A stretch of 19,646 bases of DNA from Chrysochromulina parva (Eukaryota; Haptophyta; Prymnesiales; Chrysochromulinaceae): assembly GCA_002887195.1 (NCBI GenBank), contig PJAB01000870.1:1-19646 (forward strand), in the 5' to 3' direction. The notes beneath the pieces are model-generated. The model saw only the letters and a program-made list of their open reading frames with translations. It made no database searches and was not told the DNA's origin. This document shows, piece after piece, positions 7,400 to 15,118 of this stretch; position 1 is the stretch's first letter, and every line of letters begins with the position of its first letter. The position numbers and the translations under genes were made by a program.

Positions 7400-8131
7400 A
7401 TGGCCCGGACCGTCGAAGACGACGCTCTGCTCGCCCGCTTCAACAGGCTGCTCGGCAAAGACGAGCCCAAGCCCACCGTTGAAGCGAATCCATCGCACGA
7501 ATTTCTCGAGGCTGAGGAGGCTGAGGCTCTGCTCGCCGCATTGGACGCAGAGGAGTTGGCTGCCGCGCCGTCCATTCCGCCGCCGAGCTTTCCGTCGGCG
7601 CCGACAGGAAGCAGGCAGCCGTTGGCACCTTCGACCACCACCAGTGAGAATCACTGCATCGTGTGCAAGAAGAGCGCCCATGTGTGGTGCGTGGGCTGCG
7701 ACAATGACCCGTTCTGCAGCGCGTGCTGGCGGGAGATACACGTCGGAGTGAGCGGCGGACTTCGTGCAGATGCTGCGCTACGGCTGCACAAGACAGTGCC
7801 ATGTCGCGCCTTGCGCTGCGCAGCTGCCCTATTGAGTGCGCCGACGGGGCCGCCGGGATCCGTTCAACCTGGTGGAGCTGAGGCCGCCGCAGCGCGTCAA
7901 GCACATGTGGGGGCACCATCAGCAGCACGAGCTTACGCGCCGCCGCCGCCACACATACCGTGCCAGACGTGCAGCAAGCCCGCGTTTGTGTGCTGCGTTG
8001 ACTGCAATCGCACCAACTACTGCCTCAAGTGCTGGCGGGAGATCCACGTCTTCCCGCGCTCGGAGATCATACGGCACCGTCGTGAGAAGATCGCACTGGC
8101 GATTAGGAGGCCTCTTAGGCTTACGCAATAG
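7400..8131 (+). CDS. ANCHR/ZFYVE19-like protein with two B-box-type zinc fingers
   Basis: 243 residues from the ATG at 7400, which has a good context (gacATGg). An in-frame ATG at 7310 would add 30 residues but has a weak context. Near the N-terminus, EDDALLARFNRLLG (6-19) resembles the short leucine-rich MIM1-type motif of ANCHR, the abscission-checkpoint regulator. Two zinc fingers follow: C86-x2-C89, C97-x2-C100, C106-x2-C109, H114 and H130; then C188-x2-C191, C199-x2-C202, C208-x2-C211, H216 and H226. Both share (F/Y)C-x2-CWREIHV, so the second looks like a duplicate of the first. A Pro/Ala-rich linker separates them. Animal ANCHR has an N-terminal FYVE finger and one C-terminal B-box; the FYVE finger is missing here. 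A role in ESCRT-III/VPS4-linked cytokinesis is a family-based guess. A plain B-box protein is the alternative. Confidence 0.75.
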   Translation: MARTVEDDALLARFNRLLGKDEPKPTVEANPSHEFLEAEEAEALLAALDAEELAAAPSIPPPSFPSAPTGSRQPLAPSTTTSENHCIVCKKSAHVWCVGCDNDPFCSACWREIHVGVSGGLRADAALRLHKTVPCRALRCAAALLSAPTGPPGSVQPGGAEAAAARQAHVGAPSAARAYAPPPPHIPCQTCSKPAFVCCVDCNRTNYCLKCWREIHVFPRSEIIRHRREKIALAIRRPLRLTQ

Positions 8132-8227
8132 TGTCGTAGAAAAGGTCAGTTGCATTGCACCGACACATGCGAGCGCGCACCGGCCAGCCACAACCACTCG
8201 AAACATAGACCGGGCCGCCACTGTTGC

Positions 8228-8310
8228 GATAAATTTATAAATGTATAAATGACAAAAGGCTTAAATACCATTATACGTGATTTTATTATACCATTTATTG
8301 TATTGAACCT
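8228..8310. other. AT-rich island downstream of the B-box gene
   Basis: A stretch rich in taaat/attat (for example aaatttataaatgtataaat) sits about 100-180 nt after the stop codon. A similar but shorter AT-rich stretch occurs about 100 nt after the stop at 16099 (16202-16236). A role in transcript 3'-end formation is possible. It could equally be unrelated AT-rich sequence. Confidence 0.4.
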
Positions 8311-8485
8311 TGTCCTTGAACCGTCACCACGAACTTGAACCGCGAGTGGCGGCCGGCCGACGACGAGCCGACTACCACACGAAACACAGACTGGTGCTGC
8401 GGACGTGTTGCGATCAGGTCAGCTATGTGAACGACACGCGCGGGGGCGCGAAGGCCGTGGCCGTCCTGGCCGAAGCGCGCACCTA

Positions 8486-8580
8486 CGACGAGTGAGTTTG
8501 AGTGAGTGCGGTGTGCTGAGACTGTGAGTGAGTGTGAGTGAGTTAGTGAGTGAGACTCACTCACTGTGAGTGAGTTAGGA
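8486..8580. repeat. GAGT/GTGAGT simple-sequence repeat with near-palindrome
   Basis: Degenerate gagtgagt units run through this segment. In its middle, agtgagtgag is followed directly by actcactcac, an almost perfect inverted repeat that could form a cruciform or RNA hairpin. A further actcactcac lies at about 8865-8874. Confidence 0.7.
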
Positions 8581-8966
8581 GATGGCGCTTGGCGGGGGCT
8601 ACGGGTTAGGAGTTTCGCCGGGCATTTTGGTGTGCGGGCATCAATTGGCGGGCAACCGGGCATAGTCAGACGGCATCGAGACCCAGACCATACCATCCAA
8701 GGATACCATCATCTTGGCCACGAGAATGGAGTACTGCGGGTGCTGCCCAAGGGGTGCTGCCATGGGATGGATATCTTACGTGCCTTTTTGGGTATCTCGA
8801 CCCGTACCCAATATTGCAATATTGTTCCACACGGTGTGTCTTTTTTTTACTAGTAACCCACTCCACTCACTCACCTGTAGTCCTGTACTACGACCTACCT
8901 CGTGATTAAGCTGCGCTCTGCGTTCATTCACAGGTCCAGCGTTGAATTCGTTAACTGTGAAAGATA

Positions 8967-10736
8967 ATGAGAACGTCTACTAGTACACTGATTTCATTCA
9001 CAGCGGTCCACGGGCGTGAAGTCGCCGTCCTTAGCTTTCGGAAAATGATTTTTCAGCCGCGGAGAAGCGCGGGCCGCCTCGTCGGCGTCGAGGGGCCGGC
9101 GCACATGGCCTCACTGGCGCCTGACACCAGCCTCGCGTCGATCGAGCGGCTGCAGCCGCCGATGGGCGTCAACGCTTCATCGCAAGCACTCATGGCCGCT
9201 TGCCCAGGCCGCCGCTATAAACCCTGCTTCTACAACGCTCTCCTTGCCAAGTACCCGGTGACACGATTCGAGCTGCCGCCGATGCCCAAGCAATGCGCAG
9301 TGATGGACGGCGCCAGGGCGCTCGCCGACCCAGCTTGCGTCCTACCTCCAGCCGAGCGTACACTGCACTATACGAGTGGGCCCGAACTTCCGCTCTGCTC
9401 GCCCACCTCGCTCTCGGCGTCGCTGTCAACCACACGCCTGCGGTGCAACAGCCCGGCTGCCGCCATCAACGCGCGCGCGGTGCTGCTGCTGGGCGTGCCT
9501 TCGTCGCCGACGGCGAAGGGCACCGAGCGCCGCAAGGCCATCCGCGCCGCCTGGCTCCTTGACGAGCATGTGGGGCGCACGGTCGTCGTGTGCTTCTTGC
9601 TCTCGGCGCGCACGCCCACAGAGGCGCTCGAGCCGATGCAGCGCGAACATGCGGAGCACGGCGACATGCTCTTCCTAGACTCGCCCGAGACGCCCTGGCT
9701 GATCACTCAGCCCACCAAGTACTCAGGCTTCAAGATGCGCGGCCGCGGCATGCCTACGTTCAAGCAGTACGCCTCTTCCAGCACGCGTTCAAAGTGTGCT
9801 CAACAAGCATGCAAGCGCTCACCACGGCACACCGCCTCTCCCCACAGGTACGCCTTCTTCCAGCACGCAGCCGCGCACCACGCCCCCGTGCCGTACGTGG
9901 GCAAGATCGACGACGACACGGCGCCCAACCTGCGTGTGCTCGTGCCTTTCCTACAGCGGCTCGGTTGCCTCGGCCCGTCGCCATTAGCCCTCGTTGGCGC
10001 CATCAACTGGGCCGCCATTGTGCCTCGGGCTTTGGAGTTTGGCGTGCGCGGCGACCGTTGCGGATTTGGGTGGGACCTCTCGGCGGCCCTCAACAACTTT
10101 GGCTCCAGTTTCGGCACGCCCGGCACACCCGGCTACGTGGAGAGCTGCGACACGCGCGGCGCGGTGCTGCCTTTTCCCTACGGCACTGGCGCGGGCTACT
10201 TCTTCTCCGCCGCCCTCCTCCAGCACGTCGCAACCTCTGCCGAGGTGACCCAGTGGGTGGCCGACGCCGCCGGTCCGGAGCACGAGACGCTCCAATGGCA
10301 AAAGTTTGAGGATACGAGCACCGGGTACATGGTGTCGCGAGCGCCTCGCACGGTGCACTACATCGACATCGGGCCCCTCGTGCATGACATTGCATGCCAT
10401 CCGCAGGGGGAGCGCAAGCGGCGGGGCGGCGCCACGTACCGGCCGCCTGCGAACAGCTCGGTGCTCGTGCATAACCTCAAGGGGCCGGCGGCCTTTTCGT
10501 TTGCGTGGGAGCATATGCAGCCCGAGACGACGCCATACGAGCACGAGCGGTGCGAGCAGCAGGTCTATCGCAATGGAGCGCCCAAGAGGAGGCCCCCCGG
10601 CGCGAGGCGCGAGCGGCGTGGGCAACGCGCGGCGGCCACGGCGGCCAAAGGAGGCGGCGGCCGCGGCGGCGGCGGGAGGAGGCGGCGGCGAAAGGAGCGG
10701 CCGGAGGCGGCAGGGGTATCGTCGAGCAACAGATGA
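8967..10736 (+). CDS. GT31 beta-1,3-galactosyltransferase-like protein (likely spliced: 8967-9766 + 9848-10736)
   Basis: Read straight through it is 589 residues; with the likely intron removed it is 562. GT31 hallmarks, in unspliced numbering, are ERRKAIRAAW (187-196), VVVCFLLS (206-213), HGDMLFLDSPE (231-241), VPYVGKIDDDTAPNL (308-322) with the metal-binding DDD at 315-317, YGTGAGYFFSAALLQHV (405-421), KFEDTSTGYMVSRAP (446-460) and DIACHP (474-479). The family adds galactose or N-acetylhexosamine in beta-1,3 linkage in the Golgi, on glycoproteins, proteoglycans or arabinogalactans. No N-terminal membrane anchor is visible, so the true 5' end may involve another exon; the ATG at 8967 is the longest option. 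The C-terminal 55 residues are a basic Arg/Gly/Ala tail of doubtful structure. Removal of the intron restores an uninterrupted KQYAFFQHAA ahead of the catalytic motif. Confidence 0.82.
   Translation: MRTSTSTLISFTAVHGREVAVLSFRKMIFQPRRSAGRLVGVEGPAHMASLAPDTSLASIERLQPPMGVNASSQALMAACPGRRYKPCFYNALLAKYPVTRFELPPMPKQCAVMDGARALADPACVLPPAERTLHYTSGPELPLCSPTSLSASLSTTRLRCNSPAAAINARAVLLLGVPSSPTAKGTERRKAIRAAWLLDEHVGRTVVVCFLLSARTPTEALEPMQREHAEHGDMLFLDSPETPWLITQPTKYSGFKMRGRGMPTFKQYASSSTRSKCAQQACKRSPRHTASPHRYAFFQHAAAHHAPVPYVGKIDDDTAPNLRVLVPFLQRLGCLGPSPLALVGAINWAAIVPRALEFGVRGDRCGFGWDLSAALNNFGSSFGTPGTPGYVESCDTRGAVLPFPYGTGAGYFFSAALLQHVATSAEVTQWVADAAGPEHETLQWQKFEDTSTGYMVSRAPRTVHYIDIGPLVHDIACHPQGERKRRGGATYRPPANSSVLVHNLKGPAAFSFAWEHMQPETTPYEHERCEQQVYRNGAPKRRPPGARRERRGQRAAATAAKGGGGRGGGGRRRRRKERPEAAGVSSSNR
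9767..9847 (+). other. Likely 81-nt in-frame intron flanked by a duplicated 20-21 nt segment
   Basis: The intron starts gtacgcc and ends ctccccacag. It splits a Gln codon (CA|G), is 81 nt long (27 codons) and has no stop in frame. Its first 20 nt (9767-9786) match the first 21 nt of the next exon (9848-9868) except for one missing t. Its translated content is Ser/Arg/Cys-rich and does not fit GT31 proteins. Splicing joins TFKQ to YAFFQHAA. Confidence 0.75.
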
Positions 10737-11474
10737 TCGAATCAGGGTACGCCCGCGCTGCTTGCACCTGCGCGCGCTCTGCCCTCGCGACGCCCGACAC
10801 GACGCCGCCTGCTTTGCAATGCCCCGCGCTCCCCCCCCCGCCCCGTCCATTGCGGCGCGCCCGAGACGCTCTTCATTGAGACGCTCCTCGCGATGGGCTG
10901 CGCTCGTAAAGTTGGGGCGGGCAGAATGCATCGCCCACTTTACCAAAGGCGCCGCGCGCCGATCGATCCGCGGCCGCCTATGGCGTGGGCGCAAATTGAG
11001 CGCCATGTTGAGCGCCGGGCGAGTCCACAGATGCAGCGCCATGTTGAGCGCCGGGCGAGTCCACAGATGCCTCTTGGGCACCTCTGGGCACCTCTCTGAC
11101 TCCAAGCCTCGGCTGAACTGATGGACTCCTCCTCCTGTCTCCTGTGAGACTCCTTCGTTTGTGCCCTGGGTGCAGGTCCCAGGCGCCAGGGGACGACCTC
11201 TGAGATTTGACACGCGCTCGACGATCCGGAGTGCCTCCAGGAACCAGATCGTCTCGTGTGTGTGATCGTTAACGCGACACACGCGACAACCGAGGTGTGC
11301 GTGTGCATTGAAATGTGTTTCCCGCTGTTCACACGTACGGTATTTCTAGGTCGAGGTTGCGAAGGTTGCATGCAAGCCGGCGGCGCACCGTTTTCGTGTG
11401 CGTTTCGTCCGAGTGCGTCTTTCGTAACGTCCGAACACACGTTTCCTCGCAGTTTGTGACGTTTGTGGACCTCA
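10737..11474. other. Intergenic region with a 36-bp tandem repeat
   Basis: This holds the 3' flank of the GT31 gene and the upstream region of the coiled-coil gene. It has a C-run at about 10831-10839, a perfect 36-bp tandem duplication (10999-11070) and a short direct repeat of gggcacctct (about 11076-11095). Frames crossing it, including a long minus-strand one that continues under the coiled-coil gene, look like chance frames. Confidence 0.45.
10999..11070. repeat. 36-bp tandem repeat, two perfect copies
   Basis: Bases 10999-11034 and 11035-11070 are identical. The unit begins agcgccatgttgagcgccgg and itself holds two near-copies of ttgagcgcc. Being a multiple of three it keeps any frame open, but no supported gene covers it. 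Confidence 0.92.
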
Positions 11475-12515
11475 ATGGCGAGCCGGCGGCAATCAGCCAC
11501 AGGATGGACCGAGAGCAGCGAAGCGAAGCGAAGGGACCCTTCTCTCTCGCCCCGCTCCAGTCCCAAAGCGGCTTCTCGCACGAAGTCGAAGAAGTCTCCG
11601 AGATCGTTGATGGTGAGGCGGCTTTCATCCGAAGCGGATGCCGCTGAGTGGACCTGGTACAAGCTGCAGGAGGCGGTCACGGCCAACACTCCTGCGAGGG
11701 CCGAGGCACAGAGAGAGCTCGCAGTCTTGGCGCGCTTGCTCAAGGCTGAAGTCAAGGACGGCGGGCCTTTTGGCCGCAAGTACGACGAGCGGGACATCAT
11801 GCAACAGGTGACTTTAGAGCGCTGCCTCGTGGCCGTAGGCGGCCTGCTGTCAGCGGCGGCCACTCTCGAGGACTGTGCGTCTGCCGCCCTAGTGGTGCAC
11901 GCGTCGGACGAGGCACGCATGACCTTTGCGCATGACCTCGACGAGGCACGCGCCGCAGGCGAGGCGTTGCGCACGATGCTGGCATCCGAGCTGCTGCAGG
12001 TCGAAGCGGACCGAGACAAGGCATGGACCGAGGTGTTGGCCGCAAAGCTCACCAACGAATCTGCACTCGAGGAGGCCGCCGAGCGCCAGGCGTACACGGA
12101 GGGCCTAGAGGTGCGGGCCACCCAGCACGACGCCGATATCGAGGAGGCTGTGAGCACCTTTGATAGCGTGCGCTCGTCGCTCAGCCTCGAGATTGCCCAG
12201 CTGCGCGACGACGTGATCCGCGGCTCCGAGGCGCTGCACTCGCTGGCCGAGGAGCACGAGATGCTCAGCGAGGGGTTTGTGAAGCTCCGGCTCGAGAATG
12301 AGGTGCTGCGCCAAGAGCTCACGCGTCGCATGCACGGGGAGCACGCGTCGAGCGACGTAGCCGATGCAGAACCAGACCAAGGGTATCTATGGGAGCAGGC
12401 GATCCTCGCGTCCGGCGGATCGCTCCGAGGTCCTCGTCTTGCCCGAAATCGGACGGCTGACCACGTCCGTCAGCAATCCGTGCCGTATACAACGCCTGGC
12501 GGAGTGAAGTACTGA
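11475..12515 (+). CDS. Coiled-coil protein of unknown function
   Basis: 346 residues from the ATG at 11475. The first 50 residues are basic and Ser/Pro-rich (SPRSSPKAASRTKSKKSPRS), a possible disordered or phosphorylated head or nuclear signal. Residues 100-112 (FGRKYDERDIMQQ) are a compact charged motif. From about 145 to 290 the chain is highly charged and helical with heptad-like Leu/Ala spacing, for example LEIAQLRDDVIRGSEALHSL (238-257) and LRLENEVLRQELTRR (271-285), which fits a long coiled coil. The tail (300-346) is not helical and ends in PYTTPGGVKY. Third codon positions are strongly G/C, which supports this strand over the long overlapping minus frame. I do not recognise the family; a structural, cytoskeletal or flagellar role would be a guess. 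Confidence 0.72.
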   Translation: MASRRQSATGWTESSEAKRRDPSLSPRSSPKAASRTKSKKSPRSLMVRRLSSEADAAEWTWYKLQEAVTANTPARAEAQRELAVLARLLKAEVKDGGPFGRKYDERDIMQQVTLERCLVAVGGLLSAAATLEDCASAALVVHASDEARMTFAHDLDEARAAGEALRTMLASELLQVEADRDKAWTEVLAAKLTNESALEEAAERQAYTEGLEVRATQHDADIEEAVSTFDSVRSSLSLEIAQLRDDVIRGSEALHSLAEEHEMLSEGFVKLRLENEVLRQELTRRMHGEHASSDVADAEPDQGYLWEQAILASGGSLRGPRLARNRTADHVRQQSVPYTTPGGVKY

Positions 12516-13163
12516 CGTCTCACCGTTATCTTACCTCGGTCACCGCGCGCACCGGGCGGAGTTTAGGGGCAAATGTCTCGGGTGAACTCGGGCGGAGAGT
12601 GTTCTGATGTGTATCCGTACTTCGGTATCCCGGACCCCCGGTTCCGACCCGGTTTTTTAGGTGTGTCGGGTGCGGTGTGTTGAGTGTCGAGATGTCAGTC
12701 AGTACATGTCGCGGACGTCCCCCCGCGCTCTACACTCCACTGACCACTCGTCGTCCACGACTGCCTCGACTCGCGCGCAATCCTCAAACGCCTCCGGCGG
12801 GAGCGCGCGCGCGCGAGTCCGAGTCTCGCCCCCGCCTGCACCAAGCCTGCACCCTCGCCCCCCGCCCCTCCCCCACCCACTCCGGGGGACGGAATCTGCA
12901 CTCCCCCCTCGGGGGGCACAAAGGACCTGTGTCACGAAGGAGAAAGGACAACAAAAATGAGGATCTCGCAAAATTATCGAGTGTGAACGGAGAAGAAACT
13001 AGACGGCGACCGAGAGGTGACCCCCCCGAAACCCAGAAGGTGGCTCTCGTGCTGGGGGTCCAGGAGCGTTTGCGCCGCGTTGTGTTTCACAGCAGCAGCA
13101 GGAGGTTGGACCCAGTGAATCCAAGCGCTTCCAGGCAGAGGTCGTCTGCGCCGCGCTGCGCTG
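12516..13163. other. Intergenic region, low-complexity C/G runs
   Basis: The first part contains decayed gtatcc/gacccgg motifs (about 12610-12660). The middle is C-rich (12841-12917), with ctccgggggacgg and cccccctcggggggc that can form short hairpins. Frames through it have no domains. The end should hold the promoter of the gene at 13164. Confidence 0.4.
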
Positions 13164-13625
13164 ATGTCGTCACCATGGCCCATCACGCGCCTGCGAACGA
13201 AGAACAACCATCTGCAGTGCTGGTTCGTCCCCAAATCGAAGAAGCCGGCGCGAAGGACACCGCTCACGCCGCTGACTTCAGCCGAGGCTGCGATCCTGAA
13301 CCGCCGGGGAGGCTGGAGGGGGTGGGGGGGAAGGGCCCGCCGAGGGCGTGGGGGCGTTTGCAAGCGGCCATGCGCTAGGAGCTTCTCGCTGCGCGCCCCC
13401 TCCCTCGCCCGCTGCCCCAACCCATTCTCACCGTGCACTGGTCTCGTGCAACACGGTTCCTTTCTCCTGGCAGCGGCCTCGAGCGCCGCAGATGTGGAGC
13501 ACCTGGACTGGCTCGACGAGTACGGAACCATGACGATCGTGTATGATGGGGTCCCAGTCGGGATAATTAGAGAGCCGACCGACGGTCCGCTCTGCCCGCC
13601 CGGATCGCCATGTGCCCTCGTGTAG
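13164..13625 (+). CDS. Small hypothetical protein, possibly with one intron
   Basis: 153 residues if read straight through. The two ends look coding. Residues 1-48 (including NNHLQCWFVPKSKKPARR and LTPLTSAEAAILNR) have mostly G/C third positions. Residues 104-153 (AADVEHLDWLDEYG, TMTIVYDGVPVGIIREP, GPLCPPGSPCALV) have a balanced protein-like composition. The middle (about 50-102) is Gly/Arg then Ser/Pro/Cys-rich. It ends in a pyrimidine tract and ttcctttctcctggcag (AG at 13472-13473), a good 3' splice site. A GT at 13348 would give a 126-nt in-frame intron, but its 5' site is weak. A second ATG at 13175 has a perfect context (accATGg) but lies in another frame with poorer third-position bias. 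No family recognised. Confidence 0.5.
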   Translation: MSSPWPITRLRTKNNHLQCWFVPKSKKPARRTPLTPLTSAEAAILNRRGGWRGWGGRARRGRGGVCKRPCARSFSLRAPSLARCPNPFSPCTGLVQHGSFLLAAASSAADVEHLDWLDEYGTMTIVYDGVPVGIIREPTDGPLCPPGSPCALV

Positions 13626-14054
13626 TGGGGCGTGTGCGCATGCGTGCCGCCGCTGGGATAGCGCGCGCCTGAACCTCGCGGCGAGCTCCCTCCCCGATAC
13701 CCTTCCCGCCCCTTTCGCCTGAGTCCTCCACGACGTCACCTCTGCCGTTGCGCGCAGCGGAGGGTCACGGCACCATGCCGATGAGATGATGGTTCCTCTC
13801 TCTTCTTTCCGACTCTCCGCGCCGGGCGCTCTTTTTGCGTGCCTCGGTGACGATTCTTGGCTTCCAAGCGACGCATAGCTACGCGCGTGTGCGCCTCCCA
13901 CTCCTCGCGTCCCCGCCTCGTGGCCGCCCCCGTCCCACCCCATGCTGTGAAGATCAAAATGGAGTGACGAGCAACGTTGGTGGGAGAGCTCTCACCCGAC
14001 TGGGATTCTCAACTTCTAGGGAGATGCCCCTTCGGCAGCAACGCTGCCAGAAAG

Positions 14055-14166
14055 GTATGCGGGGAAGCCCCCGCGTTGCCTGCTTCCCTGCCCTGCCAGG
14101 GAGTGGTGCGGGAAACGGGGTGGTTCGCACGGCCATGCCTGTGCTGCTGTATACTCCTCCCCACAG
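14055..14166 (+). other. Candidate 112-nt GT-AG intron of an unidentified small gene
   Basis: The segment starts aaag|gtatgcg and ends tactcctccccacag|ggccc, close to consensus at both ends. Joining the flanks lets a frame read from ..NAARK into an Arg-rich stretch ending at a stop near 14409, about 80 residues downstream. That peptide (GPPRRRAVTRR..) is basic with no recognised domain. The gene is uncertain. Confidence 0.25.
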
Positions 14167-14698
14167 GGCCCTCCAAGACGACGGGCTGTGACGAGGAGGG
14201 CCACAGGCTGGTCAAGGCGCGGTGCTGCAAGGCGGCGATGGCGCAACGTGCGAGAGGCAACGTGCGGCTACGAGTGCCGCGGCGAAAATGGCATAACAAG
14301 AAACGTTGGGTTAAGCGGTCGACGAGACGCACGAGAAACGAAAAGGCGACGACGGACGCACGAGTCTCGTCTGTGGCGAACTGGCGATGTGTGCCGCACA
14401 AAATCGTAGATATGTATGGCGTGTAGTGGCCGTTGCGTCGGATGAAGATAGAAGAACACACTCAGTGTATCACTCAGATCCTCCACAGTTCGAGTTTTCA
14501 AGTCTATAGTCTTGACAATCAATATCAATACCGTGGTCGCCTTGGCGGGTCGCGAGCACGTCGAGGGAGGTCACCGTCACGTACTCTAGCCGACTACCAA
14601 CGGAGTAGAGGAGTGAGGACGTAGGAGCCTCTACGCGACGGGTTGCGAGGTCTTATAAGTAATACGAACACCAAAATCTCCAAAACGGTCCAAACCGC

Positions 14699-14745
14699 TA
14701 AGGCGTAAGGGCCCTAAGCAATGGATCTTAGCCCTTACCGTCTTA
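14699..14745. repeat. Imperfect inverted repeat (hairpin) with three stem blocks
   Basis: GTAAGGG (14705-14711) pairs with CCCTTAC (14732-14738). CTAAG (14714-14718) pairs with CTTAG (14727-14731) around an 8-nt loop. TAAG (14699-14702) can pair with CTTA (14742-14745). This gives about 16 pairs with small bulges. It could be a structured RNA, a 3'-end signal or a remnant of a small mobile element. Confidence 0.6.
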
Positions 14746-15118
14746 CCGAGGGGGAGCAACGAAGCCGCGACGACCGACGAGGGGTCAACCATGGGCGCCA
14801 GCGTCTGCACGCATGCGCACGCGAAGACAAATCTCATATCAGTCTCATTTCTGTTTAATTGACACTGTGTGGACATGTGAGGTAGACCAGTGTCAGAAGT
14901 CACACAGACACACATTCACATTCACACACATACATTCACACCATGGCGGGCCAGTGAGCCCAAACGTTTCATCACACGCTTCCGAAAAGAGGCTCGGCGA
15001 AAGCGTCGTAAGCTGCTGACCCCGCCTGTGGTGAACCCACCGCACGGACCAACAAGTTGACCGACTACCGCCATCCTCGGTCGAAACACGCAGAGAGTGC
15101 ACGCAGAGAGAGAGAGCC

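Larger units (their letters stand above)
8132..8966. other. Long intergenic region with an AT island and repeat-rich patches
   Basis: This holds no supported gene. About 100 bp after the B-box stop there is a strongly AT-rich island (about 8228-8310), unlike the GC-rich surroundings. At 8486-8580 is a gagt/gtgagt-type simple repeat containing the near-palindrome agtgagtgagactcactcac. At 8789-8809 gggta and taccc flank a short loop, and at 8809-8824 the 8-bp palindrome CAATATTG is present twice in tandem. A T-run (about 8841-8849) follows. The right end probably carries the promoter and 5' end of the GT31 gene. Confidence 0.5.
13626..15118. other. Long region without a firmly supported gene
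   Basis: At 13626-13960 I see only 3' flank sequence. At 13977-14430 a frame is open and a good intron-like segment (14055-14166) is present, so a small spliced gene is possible. At 14699-14745 there is a strong inverted repeat. At 14895-14945 is a degenerate cacaca/attcaca tract. The 40 bases before 15119 are rich in gagaga. No tRNA or rRNA was found. Confidence 0.4.

Noticed and set aside
6214..7482. Long plus-strand Arg/Leu-rich frame
   Set aside because: It is antisense to the KIF-binding protein homologue and is explained by GC-rich codons read on the wrong strand.
8640..8860. Possible small mobile element with ggatacc/ggatatc motifs
   Set aside because: I could not find matching terminal inverted repeats or a target duplication at its edges.
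9984..11282. 432-codon minus-strand frame opposite the GT31 gene
   Set aside because: Low-complexity Arg/Pro composition, no motifs, and it crosses the end of a well-supported plus-strand gene into intergenic repeats.
10940..12331. 463-codon minus-strand Ser/Ala-rich frame
   Set aside because: It mirrors the coiled-coil gene; the Ser-rich composition is what reverse-read Glu/Ala/Leu codons give.
12677..13378. Plus-strand frame containing a perfect-context ATG at 13175
   Set aside because: Third-position bias is weaker than in the overlapping frame from 13164, and the upstream part is low-complexity.
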